From contig CAXHTR010000008.1 of NCBI GenBank assembly GCA_964019655.1, positions 744,001 to 808,000 of the forward strand: 64,000 nt of DNA. The letters run 5' to 3'. Both the position numbers and the translations under genes were made by a program. Source of the stretch: Perkinsela sp. pyNocScin1. Taxonomy: Eukaryota; Euglenozoa; Kinetoplastea; Prokinetoplastida; Perkinselidae. The notes beneath the pieces are model-generated. The model worked only from the letters and a program-made list of their open reading frames with translations, was not told the origin of the DNA and searched no databases. Positions 1 to 9,039 of the stretch are shown here, piece after piece; the first letter of the stretch is position 1; the number at the start of each line of letters is the position of its first letter.

Positions 1-205
1 AGTAAAGATATCCAAAAATTAGAAATCTTTAACTATGAAAAAGTTTGTGATGCGCATTTGATATCAGAAAGAATTTTGAGAGAAAAGTTGACAAATCATC
101 TGATCAGCAGCATCAAACTCTTTTTACAAATTACATGAACACACATGAACCATGACTGACCCTTGGACACTGAACTCTGGTAAACCTTGCTTTTCATCTA
201 CCAAT
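1..205. other. Left-edge intergenic stretch, no gene seen
   Basis: AT-rich sequence at the left edge, downstream (3' side) of the first minus-strand gene. I see no long open frame, tRNA-like element or repeat in it. It probably holds the 3' untranslated region of the 206-991 gene and the leader of the next minus-strand gene beyond the window. Confidence 0.5.
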
Positions 206-991
206 CTAAGCGAAAATATTAATTTTCTTCGCCTTACGAATCTTTGTCTGTCGTTTGACGACGACACTGCCGTCAGCGGACTGCGTAACGGTCTCGCCCA
301 TGTCCTGCACGCCCTCCCACTCGTCTTCCACAGGGAGGAGCTCCTCCGGCGTCTCCGGGTGGTTGCGGTACATGTACTCGAAGGAGTACTTCCAGGGCTC
401 CTCCTCCCACTCGTTCTTGAGCAGAATTTTGTTTCGCTCCTCGATGTCGCGCGGGATCTCCTCGTGGATGTGGTGGTTCACCGGCTGCAGGCCGAGGAGC
501 TTATAGTTCTCCACCGTCGCGTACAGCGCGAGCCGCCGGGGGTGGAGCTCCGTGCGCATGACGAGGTGGTCGACCCAGACCGTATCGTGCTTGCTGCCCA
601 GCGGCAGCTTGTTTGCTGTGTTCATGATCTTGGCCAGCAGGATCACAGGGATCTTCATCTGCGTCTTCGGGGGCGCCTGCCCGATCTCATTGAGGGCCCG
701 GTACTTGAGGGGGTCCTTGTACGCCTTGGGCAGAAACCGCGCGTCGTAGTCCTCTGGCGTGATCTCGCTGTAGGGATAGCGCGAGCGCGCCTCGAGCATG
801 CGCTCCGCGTATGTCGTCACTGCGTATCGCTTCCACAGGGGTACGCTGCACATGCGGTGTGAGTAGCGAATGCTCACGCCACCTGGGCCACCTGTCTCAG
901 CGGGCACGGGCGGTGGCACTGTTATCTTGTTGTCCCCTGGGATCGGAGGGATGTAATTGAGCTCCCGAAAGTGTCGTGTCCTGCGGTACAT
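206..991 (-). CDS. Conserved-looking basic protein, unrecognised (possibly mitochondrial)
   Basis: Open frame of 261 residues from an ATG at 991. It is rich in Arg, Tyr and Pro, begins MYRRTRHF, and has a Pro-rich stretch at about residues 25-35, a hydrophilic helical middle and a Lys/Arg-rich C-terminus. The composition resembles a lineage-specific mitochondrial ribosomal protein, but I recognise no family motif, so that is only an inference. Just upstream on the minus strand is a pyrimidine run ending in CTTAG, ten bases before the ATG. It is the leftmost gene of the minus-strand array, and 108 bp separate it from its neighbour. Codons mostly end in G or C, which supports this strand as the coding one. 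Confidence 0.75.
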   Translation of the reverse strand: MYRRTRHFRELNYIPPIPGDNKITVPPPVPAETGGPGGVSIRYSHRMCSVPLWKRYAVTTYAERMLEARSRYPYSEITPEDYDARFLPKAYKDPLKYRALNEIGQAPPKTQMKIPVILLAKIMNTANKLPLGSKHDTVWVDHLVMRTELHPRRLALYATVENYKLLGLQPVNHHIHEEIPRDIEERNKILLKNEWEEEPWKYSFEYMYRNHPETPEELLPVEDEWEGVQDMGETVTQSADGSVVVKRQTKIRKAKKINIFA

Positions 992-1099
992 GAAAAAAGT
1001 ACTAAGAAATTGGAAAAGGGGGTTGAAAGTGGCCTTTGAGCTACATCATTGACATTGTGGAAGACTTGTAATTACACAGGTTGGCGCAAAAGTTGGTCA

Positions 1100-2317
1100 T
1101 CAGAGATCATCTTCGCGCACCTCAATAGGAACCCAAATTCGAGAGAGGACCTCCCGTAGACCGTCAACGTACGCATCTGCGCGCATGTCGTCAATTACAT
1201 CTTCCAGGTTCGGCCGAGCGAGTCTCCTGTGGTCATCTATCTCACATTCACTGCCAGATCCCGTTTTCTTCCCGAGGCCGAAGAATGCGGCTAGCCGCCC
1301 AATTTTACTCCGTTTGAAATCTGTCCACATCTTCGAAATGTTCGCGTCAAGCGGCCGGCCGGTGTCCACTTCCACGAACCTCGCTTCGCCGAAATGGGCG
1401 CGCACCAAGTCGATAGCCGTGGTCAGCAGGTCCGCGTTGATCGACTTGGATGTGCCAGGCAGTGCCAGAAAGTTGTCCGCGCAGCCCCACACGAGGTCCC
1501 GTGGAAAGGGCGAAGCGATGCGCCGAAAGTCCTTGCGGAAGAAGGCGAACACTTCCTCGAACTGTGTGCTCTTTGGGATTTCGTGCGGGTCGGTGTTGTA
1601 CATAAAAATATCGTGAAACATACCGCCATCAACGCTGGCAATTCCATTGTCTATTGCATTCGGGCGTAAAGGGATTATCACCACTTCTTCATTTATTTCC
1701 AGGCCTAGCGGCAGCGGCGGCATAGTCGTTTGGTTGAAAAACTTTTTTGGAAACCGCTTGCGCATGAGTCTGTCGAGGACTTTTCGACTGCGATCTGAGA
1801 GATCCATCGCGTAGTGCGTCTCGTCTCGGCGCAGGCCACTGATCGCTATCCGGGGCAGCGAGAGGAACACAAAGTCGACGTCGCTGCATTGGATCCGGTG
1901 CATCTCACGGACGTGGATCGATGACCCATCGGTCTCAGTGTCAATGCCTTCAAGCGTGTTGGTACTACGAAAGAAGCGCGAGAGCCAGTCCACAAGCAGG
2001 CGAACGAGCTGCATGGGCCATCCCAGGGCGCTGCGCACCCCAGGCGCGGGGGACGGCCGAGCGATATGGTCGCAAACCGTCCACGCGTTGACCTTGTGGG
2101 CGCTCTTCCAGACCGCCATGGTCGTTTCGTACGCCGGGCTCCACGTGTATATGCGGTCGCTCGAGGTCTCGTCGAGCTGCCACCGGACCTCTGGCGTGCT
2201 GTCGTCAAACGGGGACTCGCGCTGCTTCTCGCGGAGCTTTGCGCTCATCCGGCTCCGGGGTCTATCGCGCTGATCGTCAAAGGCGAGGGTGAGCGTTAGA
2301 AGATGGAGCATGCGCAT
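1100..2317 (-). CDS. Unknown protein with possible signal peptide
   Basis: The first ATG is at 2317, giving 405 residues. A second ATG two codons on (2311) is equally plausible. The N-terminus (MRMLHLLTLTLAF) is short and hydrophobic and could be a signal peptide or signal anchor, although an acidic and basic region follows almost at once. The middle contains a Trp-rich segment around residues 45-110, and the rest is globular-looking with no repeat and no motif I can name. The frame is intact and G/C-ending codons predominate, so it is very likely a real gene. It is followed by the 206-991 gene and preceded by the LCAT-like gene, all in the same direction. Function unknown. Confidence 0.7.
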   Translation of the reverse strand: MRMLHLLTLTLAFDDQRDRPRSRMSAKLREKQRESPFDDSTPEVRWQLDETSSDRIYTWSPAYETTMAVWKSAHKVNAWTVCDHIARPSPAPGVRSALGWPMQLVRLLVDWLSRFFRSTNTLEGIDTETDGSSIHVREMHRIQCSDVDFVFLSLPRIAISGLRRDETHYAMDLSDRSRKVLDRLMRKRFPKKFFNQTTMPPLPLGLEINEEVVIIPLRPNAIDNGIASVDGGMFHDIFMYNTDPHEIPKSTQFEEVFAFFRKDFRRIASPFPRDLVWGCADNFLALPGTSKSINADLLTTAIDLVRAHFGEARFVEVDTGRPLDANISKMWTDFKRSKIGRLAAFFGLGKKTGSGSECEIDDHRRLARPNLEDVIDDMRADAYVDGLREVLSRIWVPIEVREDDL

Positions 2318-2450
2318 CTGCAGCAACTCTATTGCATTCGATTTTTAGAAAAAATACTCAAAAGCTTTCAGAAAATGACTAAAAGAGAAACGCCCTCCCC
2401 TCAAATTGCGAAAGAAACATGTGAAGGACAGTTTAAAGGTCAAGTGCGCA

Positions 2451-4037
2451 TCACTCATCGCGCAGCATGCGGTAGTCCGCCCCTTCGCGCAGCCCAAAGT
2501 TCGTTATGTCGAAGATCTGCTGCCACAGGGGCCTGTTGTCGGCCATGAAAGGCATGTGCTCGATGCCGTCGTACACCGTCGTCTGGACGGGCTCAGCCTG
2601 CGCCTCACGCCACTGGTGGCACAGCTCCATCGACTTGCGCGCGACCGAGCCGTCGCCGTCCATGTCCTCGACGAGGCGCCGGTTGTCCCGGTCCGAGTCG
2701 TGGAAGCTGTCGATGTGGATCGACTGCATCGTCGTGAAGCCAGTGCTATACAGACAGTGCGTCTCGACGCTCGGCGCAGAGTCGTAATCGTGCTCGGAGT
2801 TTAAGGCGTCAAAGGCTTTCGCGATGTACGAGAGTCCAGCATCTTTTAATAATTTTTTGATGTCCTTTGTGCCGTACGTCGTGTCCCCCACTGTCATAAT
2901 GGCTGTGTCCTTCCAGAGCTTGGAGTTGATACGCGGGAAGGCAGCGTAGAGGCCACACCACGTCTCGAGCAGAGACCTCGTCCACGAGAAGGGAAGTGGC
3001 CAGCCCTGCGTGTCGCCGATCAGCACGCCGTGCATGGCCTTGACGGACCCGCCGTAGGCGACGGAGACAGGGATGAACCGGCGGATATACTTGGCCTTCC
3101 AGTCGGCGTCGACAAACGTGTTGAAAAAAAGGTTCGTGTGGAGCCCACCGAGCGAGTGGCCGAGGACAGTCACGCGCTGGTCGCCGTTCGCCGCGTACAT
3201 CTGCTCGATGCGCGACTTCAGCAGGGGGAAGAACGCCGTGCGGATGTCGCGCATGCTCCGCCGGAAGTCGTAGGGGATGGCGTCGAGGTTCTTGCGGAGC
3301 TCGTAGTTCTCGACCGCGTACGTGTGGTTCTTTCTGTACGCGGCGTCGACGTTGGCGTTCGCCTCGGTTGTCATGAACCGAAAGAACTCCTGCAAGTAGA
3401 CAGTGTTGTCGCACGTGAAGGTGCACGAGGGGTTGTAGCAGCTCACCGCCTTGATAGAGTCCGGCATGACGCGGATGTGGATGCCCGGCCTGTCCTCCGT
3501 GGTGCCGTCCGGGGACACCTTGAGCCGCATGACCTCGCTCCAGCACCCAAAGCCAAAGGATATGGCCTGGAGGTCGAACCACGTCTTGTACCACTCGGTG
3601 TTCTGCATGCACGTCGACGGCAGCCACGTCGCGTTGACCCGCTTGGCCTCGAGCACCGACCCGAGAATGCCGGGTACGATGAGGAGCGGTGCAGCGGGGA
3701 GAGTTTGCTGACTTTGAGAGTTTTCGGATGATTCAGCTGATTCCTCGGGATTTACTTCTGGGGTACCCACTGGTGGCTGTTGTCCAGAAATATCCTTGCC
3801 CTCTTCGACAGTGTCCTTCTGCAGGGCCTTTCGGGCCCTGTGCATGACCTTGTGTACCGGGTCAACAAACCCGCTGAGAGCGCTCGCTGTGCGCGATCGG
3901 AGGGACGAAAAGTGCTCGCTGAGCCCGGGGCTCGCACCTGTGGTCACTGCGGTCGCGTCGTCAGGCCTAGCTAGGGCGAAAGTGCCTCCCTGTGTCACAG
4001 TGCTCGATACAAGCGCAGCGAAGAGGAACAGCGACAT
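2451..4037 (-). CDS. LCAT/PDAT-family phospholipid acyltransferase (secretory pathway)
   Basis: A 528-residue protein of the lecithin:cholesterol / phospholipid:diacylglycerol acyltransferase fold, which moves an acyl group from a phospholipid to a sterol or diacylglycerol, or acts as a phospholipase. A hydrophobic N-terminus (MSLFLFAALVSSTV) looks like a signal peptide. A low-complexity spacer of about 100 residues follows. The alpha/beta-hydrolase begins at PLLIVPGILGS (about 117), typical of the family. The nucleophile elbow is GHSLGG with Ser295. A GDG motif near 461-463 supplies the likely Asp, and the EHM segment (His494) the likely His. NAT and NHT glycosylation sequons fit a luminal location. 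A pyrimidine tract ending in CAG precedes the ATG by a few bases. Which acceptor it uses cannot be told from sequence. Confidence 0.88.
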   Translation of the reverse strand: MSLFLFAALVSSTVTQGGTFALARPDDATAVTTGASPGLSEHFSSLRSRTASALSGFVDPVHKVMHRARKALQKDTVEEGKDISGQQPPVGTPEVNPEESAESSENSQSQQTLPAAPLLIVPGILGSVLEAKRVNATWLPSTCMQNTEWYKTWFDLQAISFGFGCWSEVMRLKVSPDGTTEDRPGIHIRVMPDSIKAVSCYNPSCTFTCDNTVYLQEFFRFMTTEANANVDAAYRKNHTYAVENYELRKNLDAIPYDFRRSMRDIRTAFFPLLKSRIEQMYAANGDQRVTVLGHSLGGLHTNLFFNTFVDADWKAKYIRRFIPVSVAYGGSVKAMHGVLIGDTQGWPLPFSWTRSLLETWCGLYAAFPRINSKLWKDTAIMTVGDTTYGTKDIKKLLKDAGLSYIAKAFDALNSEHDYDSAPSVETHCLYSTGFTTMQSIHIDSFHDSDRDNRRLVEDMDGDGSVARKSMELCHQWREAQAEPVQTTVYDGIEHMPFMADNRPLWQQIFDITNFGLREGADYRMLRDE

Positions 4038-4122
4038 GCGTACTGCACGAAAGTAAAAGAAATTGGGGAAAATTCAGATGTGATAAAACGATTGTATCTC
4101 TACATTTTTACAGTTTTCCTCG

Positions 4123-7100
4123 TCATGAGTGCTTTTCACCAAAGGGCATGTGGCACGTGCCTGGGCACCGGTTTCTGTCACATTTCTCCAAAGTGCAGCG
4201 CTCCCGGCACTCGAACGGCCGCATGCGCGCCCCACTAGCGTTCGCTTTTTCGTAAGCCGCCAGCACAGCGCTCGACGTCACTTTATGGATTTTTTTCGGG
4301 TGCATCGTGCAGAACAGCGGCAGCGATCGGTGCACATTTGCGTTCCCGAGAATGCCCAAGACTGTCCGCCAGTGCGCGCACTTTGCCAATAACTTTTTGG
4401 AGCCAAGCACGACGAGCTGGTGCCGCGCACGGCTGCAGGACACGATCATGCGGTTCTCGAGCTGCAGGAAGTCAGTCAGATTGCGCGTGCGCACGAGCGA
4501 CAGAATGATAACATCATTCTCGTCGCCCTGGAAGCGGTCGACGGTCGTCACTGCGATCTGGCAGCTGTCGATGGCCCTGTGCCGCCGCAGCGCGTTGATG
4601 AGCTCGCGGCGCTGCGCCGCGTACGGCGTGATGATGGTGATGCTCGACGGCGGGACGCCCTGGTAGAGCGAGAAGTTGACAAGGTAGACCGCCATCGCGA
4701 TCTCCGCCGCGTTTGTGAGCGAGTGGCCGTGCGCGAGCTTCTCCTCAGGGTGGTCATGATCCCAGAAGCACACCTTGGCGGGGAACCCAGGCGGCGCGTT
4801 GAAGCTGCGCCCGCTTGTTGTGGATAAAGCCCGGCCCCGCACGCTCTCGTGGTCCTCGAGCGCGTAGCCCTCCCGCGCGTAGAACGGGCGGATGAGGTCG
4901 GCGATCTCCCGCTGCATGCGGCGCTGGTTGTTGAGAAGGATGAGTGGGTACTTTTCGGTCGCGAGGCGCTCGAAGAGCGAGATGTTGATGTGGTGGTTGG
5001 CGATGAGGTCGTAGTTGTCGATGCGCGGCCGCAGCTGCTGGTGGTCGCCGATCAGAATGATCTGCTTCATCGAGGGCGTCAGGCACGACAGGAGGTGCGC
5101 CTCGAGCATCTCAGCCGCCTCCTCGACGATGAGAACGCTCGGCGCGATCTGCTTGATGAGCTCAATGTGCATTGTGCAGCCCGTCGAAGTCGCTGCGATA
5201 ACGTCGGCGCGGCGCAGAATGGAGACCTCGTCCTCCTGGCGAGCGCGCTTGGTGAAGGCGCGCAGGTGCTTGTATTCGTTCGCGAGCACACCGAGCTCTG
5301 CGGCCTTGGCCTGGACCTCGTGCGCGATAATCGACGCAACAAACTCGTAGCGCTCGTCAGCGGACAGCACCCATGGGCAGATCACTGAGAGTTTTGGGGC
5401 ATCGATCGCTTCGTTACTGAGGTCCCGGTCCTCGTTGAGAATCGCGTGAAAGTCAAAAGTGAAGCCGGTGGTGTCGAAGGCATAGGCGTTTTCAAAGAAG
5501 CTCTCCCCGGCGGTGGCGTCGGGGTTCCCGTCGACGAAAGCGCTCCACCGGCTGTCGAGGTCTTGTTCAGAAACCTGCTTCGCTGCGTCGCCCGGCTGGT
5601 GCTCAGCAGCACCCTCCATACCCGTCGAGTCTGGCTGGAGCGCCAGGATGTCTTTCTGAAAAAGCTTCGCGCGAATTTCGCCGCGGAAGGCATCTCCAAA
5701 CGCTGCGATTCTGGCCTCGAGGGCCTCCTTGGTGAGCACGTCAGCGACTGCTGGGTCTATAGACGCCTTGTTGTCCTCGCCCTGAAGCCAGCGCTGGAAG
5801 TCGAGCACAGTGCCAGTGTTCACCAGAATGTCGTTGCAGTACGGGTCGATCAAAGACTCCTTGGCGTCGAGGCTCTCCGCTATCGCTGCGCAGCCATCTG
5901 TAAAACTGTCCCGCTGCGTCGCCGTCAGGTATTTCAGAAAAAGCCCAGTGGGGATCGACCCCGCCTTCATCGCGCTGAGGCTGCTGAAAATTGAGCGGAT
6001 GCGCTCCTTAATAACCGAGAAACGTTTGAGAGAGTCGATGTACGGCTGCTGCTTCTCCGCGTTGACCATGAGCTCGCCGAGGGTGTGCTGCAAGAGCGTC
6101 TGGTCGCAGATGCGCGTGCCAATGCGGACGACGCGCTTGTCGTGGCGGCAGCACTTTGGACAGCATCCGCGGTGGTCACCAGTGCACGCGCACGCGTCAT
6201 GACCGCGCGCGCCATCGCACCACAGCCCTGTAGTCAAAATATCCTTGAGGAACTCATCAAGGGCGTGATTTTTGAAGGTCAGAATGAGAATGGGCCCGAT
6301 GCGCGGCGTGCCGTCTTCAATAGTGTCGCCGACCTCGTACAGATTGGAAAGCATCTGCTTCCGCAGCTGAATGCGGAAATCAGTGAAAGCCTCGACGATG
6401 CGCGTGCCCACGAAGCTCTTGCCCGTGCCGGGCGGGCCCTGCACGAGGAGCACAGGCTCCGACTTGAGCGCATGCATGACCTCAGACTGCCCGCTGTCGA
6501 GCTCGTAGCGCTCGTGGAGCGATTTAATGATATAATCGAAGGCCTTGCGGTAGCCGTTCGGGATGAGCGTCGACCGGCGGGGCTCGTTCCCACCAAAGAG
6601 GTACGGGAACGGCACGCGCGTGAAGGGCAACCGCAAAAACTCGTGGATCTTGCCGAGGACCGGCTCGAAGGCCGGGAAGAAGGACTGCTGAACAAAAAGG
6701 TGCGTCTGCTGGTTGGGGTCAGCCACCTCGTCCTTCCGTGCGAGGCTCGCCTCGTTCCGCCGGAGGCACTCGAAGAAGCGTTTGTAAGGGAAGTTGTCGT
6801 TGACAGCGCGCACGCAGACAATCATCTCGTCGCCAATGGACAGTGAGTCGACAACGCTGAGAGCGAAGAGCTCCGAGGCGTCAAAGTATTTCTGCTGCGA
6901 TTCATTTTCAGAGATGGCCGTCGATATCGTGAGGAGCGCTCCACTTGTAAAAGCCTCATGGTTGAAGCGCACGCCGTTTCTGTAAAAGGAAATGAGCGGA
7001 CAGAGGCTGTTGTTGTGGTCCATGTAGAGGCCGGCGAGGCGAACACCGCGCACGACGTCGCTTGCAAATAAGTCTTTCTGTGGCACTTCGGCTTCACTGT

Positions 7101-9039
7101 CTTTTGCATGACTTGAGGCACCCTCCCCAAAGTCCTCGCGCACCTGCTCCTGCACCTTGTCACCGATGAGGCAGGACCGCATGACCCGCACGAGCTGCAG
7201 GTAAAACTCCGCTCGCAGCGTGATGTAGTGCGCGTGGAAGTGGTCGTACAGGTTGTGCTGTTTCTTGCTGAGGTCAGCGATGTTCTGCGCGTGGAAGGGG
7301 CTTCGGGCGTCTGCCACTGCAAAGTTGAGCTCCTCGGCGCGGAGTGCGATGCTATTCGACGCGCTCTGCAGGACACGCGGGGGTAGTGCCGCATCATGAG
7401 CACTTGATCCAATGACTGCATGGAAACTCGAGACACGCAGCCGGTCAACACACGAGAGCGCCAAGTGAATGGACTGCAAGAGCGGAATGAACATGTTCAC
7501 CTCCTTGGCGTCCTTGCGCGCCCCCATCGAGCGCCCGATGAGCTGCATGGTGTAGGTCACGAGGCCCTTGGTCTGCGGCGTGAGCCGCGTGAGGACGCTG
7601 AAGCCGAGAAGGACTTTCAGGAGAAGAACAATCTCGCCGTTCCCGAGGGAACAGGCTGCCGTCACGGGGCCGCTGGACTCTGGTGGAAAATATGGAGAGC
7701 CTGCATCGCTCAGCGCTGCTGTCTCGGCCTTGTGCGCGGCTAGATCTTGAAAAATCATCTCGCGGATAATCTCAAAAAGACTGTCTGGGCTCGTCTGGAC
7801 GCTGAGGCCAGGCATGAGCGGGCGCTCCTGCCCAAGCTGGAAGACCGCCTGCATAAAATAAACAGCGTAGGCTTTGACGACTTCGTTCGACAAGAGGAAC
7901 GCCGGCTTGTACACCGGTGCGTCCTTTGTGCTTTTGCCACGCGCGGCGGCCTTGAGCCACTCGGCCTCCGTCTTGTCGATGATGGACGAAGACGCAAGAA
8001 CGCTGACATGCGCAATAAATTTCAGTAGGTGGCTGAGCAGGTGGCGCGCCTCTTTCCGAGGGCGGATGAACTGCACGACGCGCGTCCACTGCTTCGACGA
8101 CGCGAGGATGAGGCCCATGGTTGTGCACGGGTCAACGGTCGACTCGCACATGCGCAGGAAGCGGCCGATGTCCGTCTCGTCGAGCGTCTGGTCGACGGGC
8201 GAGACCTGCACGGCGCAGAAGTGCTTTTCTTCGTTCTGCTTGAGGCGAAACCAGACTTTCTCGCCTGGCTGCACTCGCTTGAGCCCGAAGCCGATCTGGT
8301 TGCCCGCGATGCTGAACCACAGCGAGCGCTGCATCGCCGGTGCCGTGATGAACCCGCCGCGGTTTCGGTGCTCCTCGGGCTCGACCTGCGAGATCTCGCC
8401 CTCATGGAAGGCGTCCATGCGCATGCGGCAGAGGCCGTCGCGGTCGCGCTCGATCTCGTACAGAAACGAGTCGTAGTTGTAGTCCTTGAGGAAGCGCCGC
8501 GCGCGCTTGGCCTGGGGCTTCACTTTTCGCGTAGTGCGCTTTTTGCCTCTGTGCGTCTCGGTCTTCGACCCAACGAGGTCGCCGTGGTACGCTGCAGAGC
8601 CTTCGGTTTCCTTTTGTGTTTCCTTTATGTCTTCGGCGACTGGCTGCACTTTCTCGTCTGCCTTGCCCGGGCACGCAGGGAGGGTGTGCCCAGTGGCCTT
8701 ACACTGTCTGCACCAGCGCTCCGCACGTAGGAGGTAAAGATCTCTTGCTCGCCAATCATTGAGAAGGTCACGAGGTGTAGCCCGAAAGTGCTTCTCCGTC
8801 TCTGCAAACGTTTTGGGCGTCGTCTTTGTCCCTAGAACCTCGTCGTAGATTTTCGGGTGCATGCTCAGGATCTCCATGAGCGAGAACCTGTGCGCCAGGA
8901 TCTCGTCGAGATCGTGCCAGTTGATGCATGCGTTCTTGGAAATGATCATTTTTCTATGAAAATCACTGGGAGTAAATGATTGAGTAAAGAAATTAAGAAA
9001 TCTTCTGGAAGTTGCACTCTGGTCATTTTCACTCTCCAT
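4123..9039 (-). CDS. ZNFX1/Hrr1-type SF1 RNA helicase with zinc knuckle
   Basis: A large Upf1-like superfamily 1 helicase, 1638 residues from the ATG at 9039 (an in-frame ATG at 9066 is possible). Near residue 110 is an exact CX2CX4HX4C zinc knuckle. The helicase core lies in the C-terminal half: Walker A GPPGTGKS (about 868), a Cys/His-rich insert about 70-100 residues later, the Walker B variant EEAAE (about 1305), GDHQQLRP (about 1333), NNQRRM, TPYAAQRREL and TVDRFQGDENDVI (about 1503). A Cys-rich tail (CRERC, CDRNRC) resembles a single NFX1-type finger. In fission yeast (Hrr1), nematodes and mammals, ZNFX1-type helicases work in RNA silencing or antiviral RNA recognition, and that role is inferred here. 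The start overlaps the end of the upstream KAS gene by 11 bp. Confidence 0.9.
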   Translation of the reverse strand: MESENDQSATSRRFLNFFTQSFTPSDFHRKMIISKNACINWHDLDEILAHRFSLMEILSMHPKIYDEVLGTKTTPKTFAETEKHFRATPRDLLNDWRARDLYLLRAERWCRQCKATGHTLPACPGKADEKVQPVAEDIKETQKETEGSAAYHGDLVGSKTETHRGKKRTTRKVKPQAKRARRFLKDYNYDSFLYEIERDRDGLCRMRMDAFHEGEISQVEPEEHRNRGGFITAPAMQRSLWFSIAGNQIGFGLKRVQPGEKVWFRLKQNEEKHFCAVQVSPVDQTLDETDIGRFLRMCESTVDPCTTMGLILASSKQWTRVVQFIRPRKEARHLLSHLLKFIAHVSVLASSSIIDKTEAEWLKAAARGKSTKDAPVYKPAFLLSNEVVKAYAVYFMQAVFQLGQERPLMPGLSVQTSPDSLFEIIREMIFQDLAAHKAETAALSDAGSPYFPPESSGPVTAACSLGNGEIVLLLKVLLGFSVLTRLTPQTKGLVTYTMQLIGRSMGARKDAKEVNMFIPLLQSIHLALSCVDRLRVSSFHAVIGSSAHDAALPPRVLQSASNSIALRAEELNFAVADARSPFHAQNIADLSKKQHNLYDHFHAHYITLRAEFYLQLVRVMRSCLIGDKVQEQVREDFGEGASSHAKDSEAEVPQKDLFASDVVRGVRLAGLYMDHNNSLCPLISFYRNGVRFNHEAFTSGALLTISTAISENESQQKYFDASELFALSVVDSLSIGDEMIVCVRAVNDNFPYKRFFECLRRNEASLARKDEVADPNQQTHLFVQQSFFPAFEPVLGKIHEFLRLPFTRVPFPYLFGGNEPRRSTLIPNGYRKAFDYIIKSLHERYELDSGQSEVMHALKSEPVLLVQGPPGTGKSFVGTRIVEAFTDFRIQLRKQMLSNLYEVGDTIEDGTPRIGPILILTFKNHALDEFLKDILTTGLWCDGARGHDACACTGDHRGCCPKCCRHDKRVVRIGTRICDQTLLQHTLGELMVNAEKQQPYIDSLKRFSVIKERIRSIFSSLSAMKAGSIPTGLFLKYLTATQRDSFTDGCAAIAESLDAKESLIDPYCNDILVNTGTVLDFQRWLQGEDNKASIDPAVADVLTKEALEARIAAFGDAFRGEIRAKLFQKDILALQPDSTGMEGAAEHQPGDAAKQVSEQDLDSRWSAFVDGNPDATAGESFFENAYAFDTTGFTFDFHAILNEDRDLSNEAIDAPKLSVICPWVLSADERYEFVASIIAHEVQAKAAELGVLANEYKHLRAFTKRARQEDEVSILRRADVIAATSTGCTMHIELIKQIAPSVLIVEEAAEMLEAHLLSCLTPSMKQIILIGDHQQLRPRIDNYDLIANHHINISLFERLATEKYPLILLNNQRRMQREIADLIRPFYAREGYALEDHESVRGRALSTTSGRSFNAPPGFPAKVCFWDHDHPEEKLAHGHSLTNAAEIAMAVYLVNFSLYQGVPPSSITIITPYAAQRRELINALRRHRAIDSCQIAVTTVDRFQGDENDVIILSLVRTRNLTDFLQLENRMIVSCSRARHQLVVLGSKKLLAKCAHWRTVLGILGNANVHRSLPLFCTMHPKKIHKVTSSAVLAAYEKANASGARMRPFECRERCTLEKCDRNRCPGTCHMPFGEKHS

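Noticed and set aside
152-862. 236-codon plus-strand frame opposite the leftmost gene
   Set aside because: Leu/Val/Arg-rich shadow. The minus-strand frame has more natural composition and fits the array direction.
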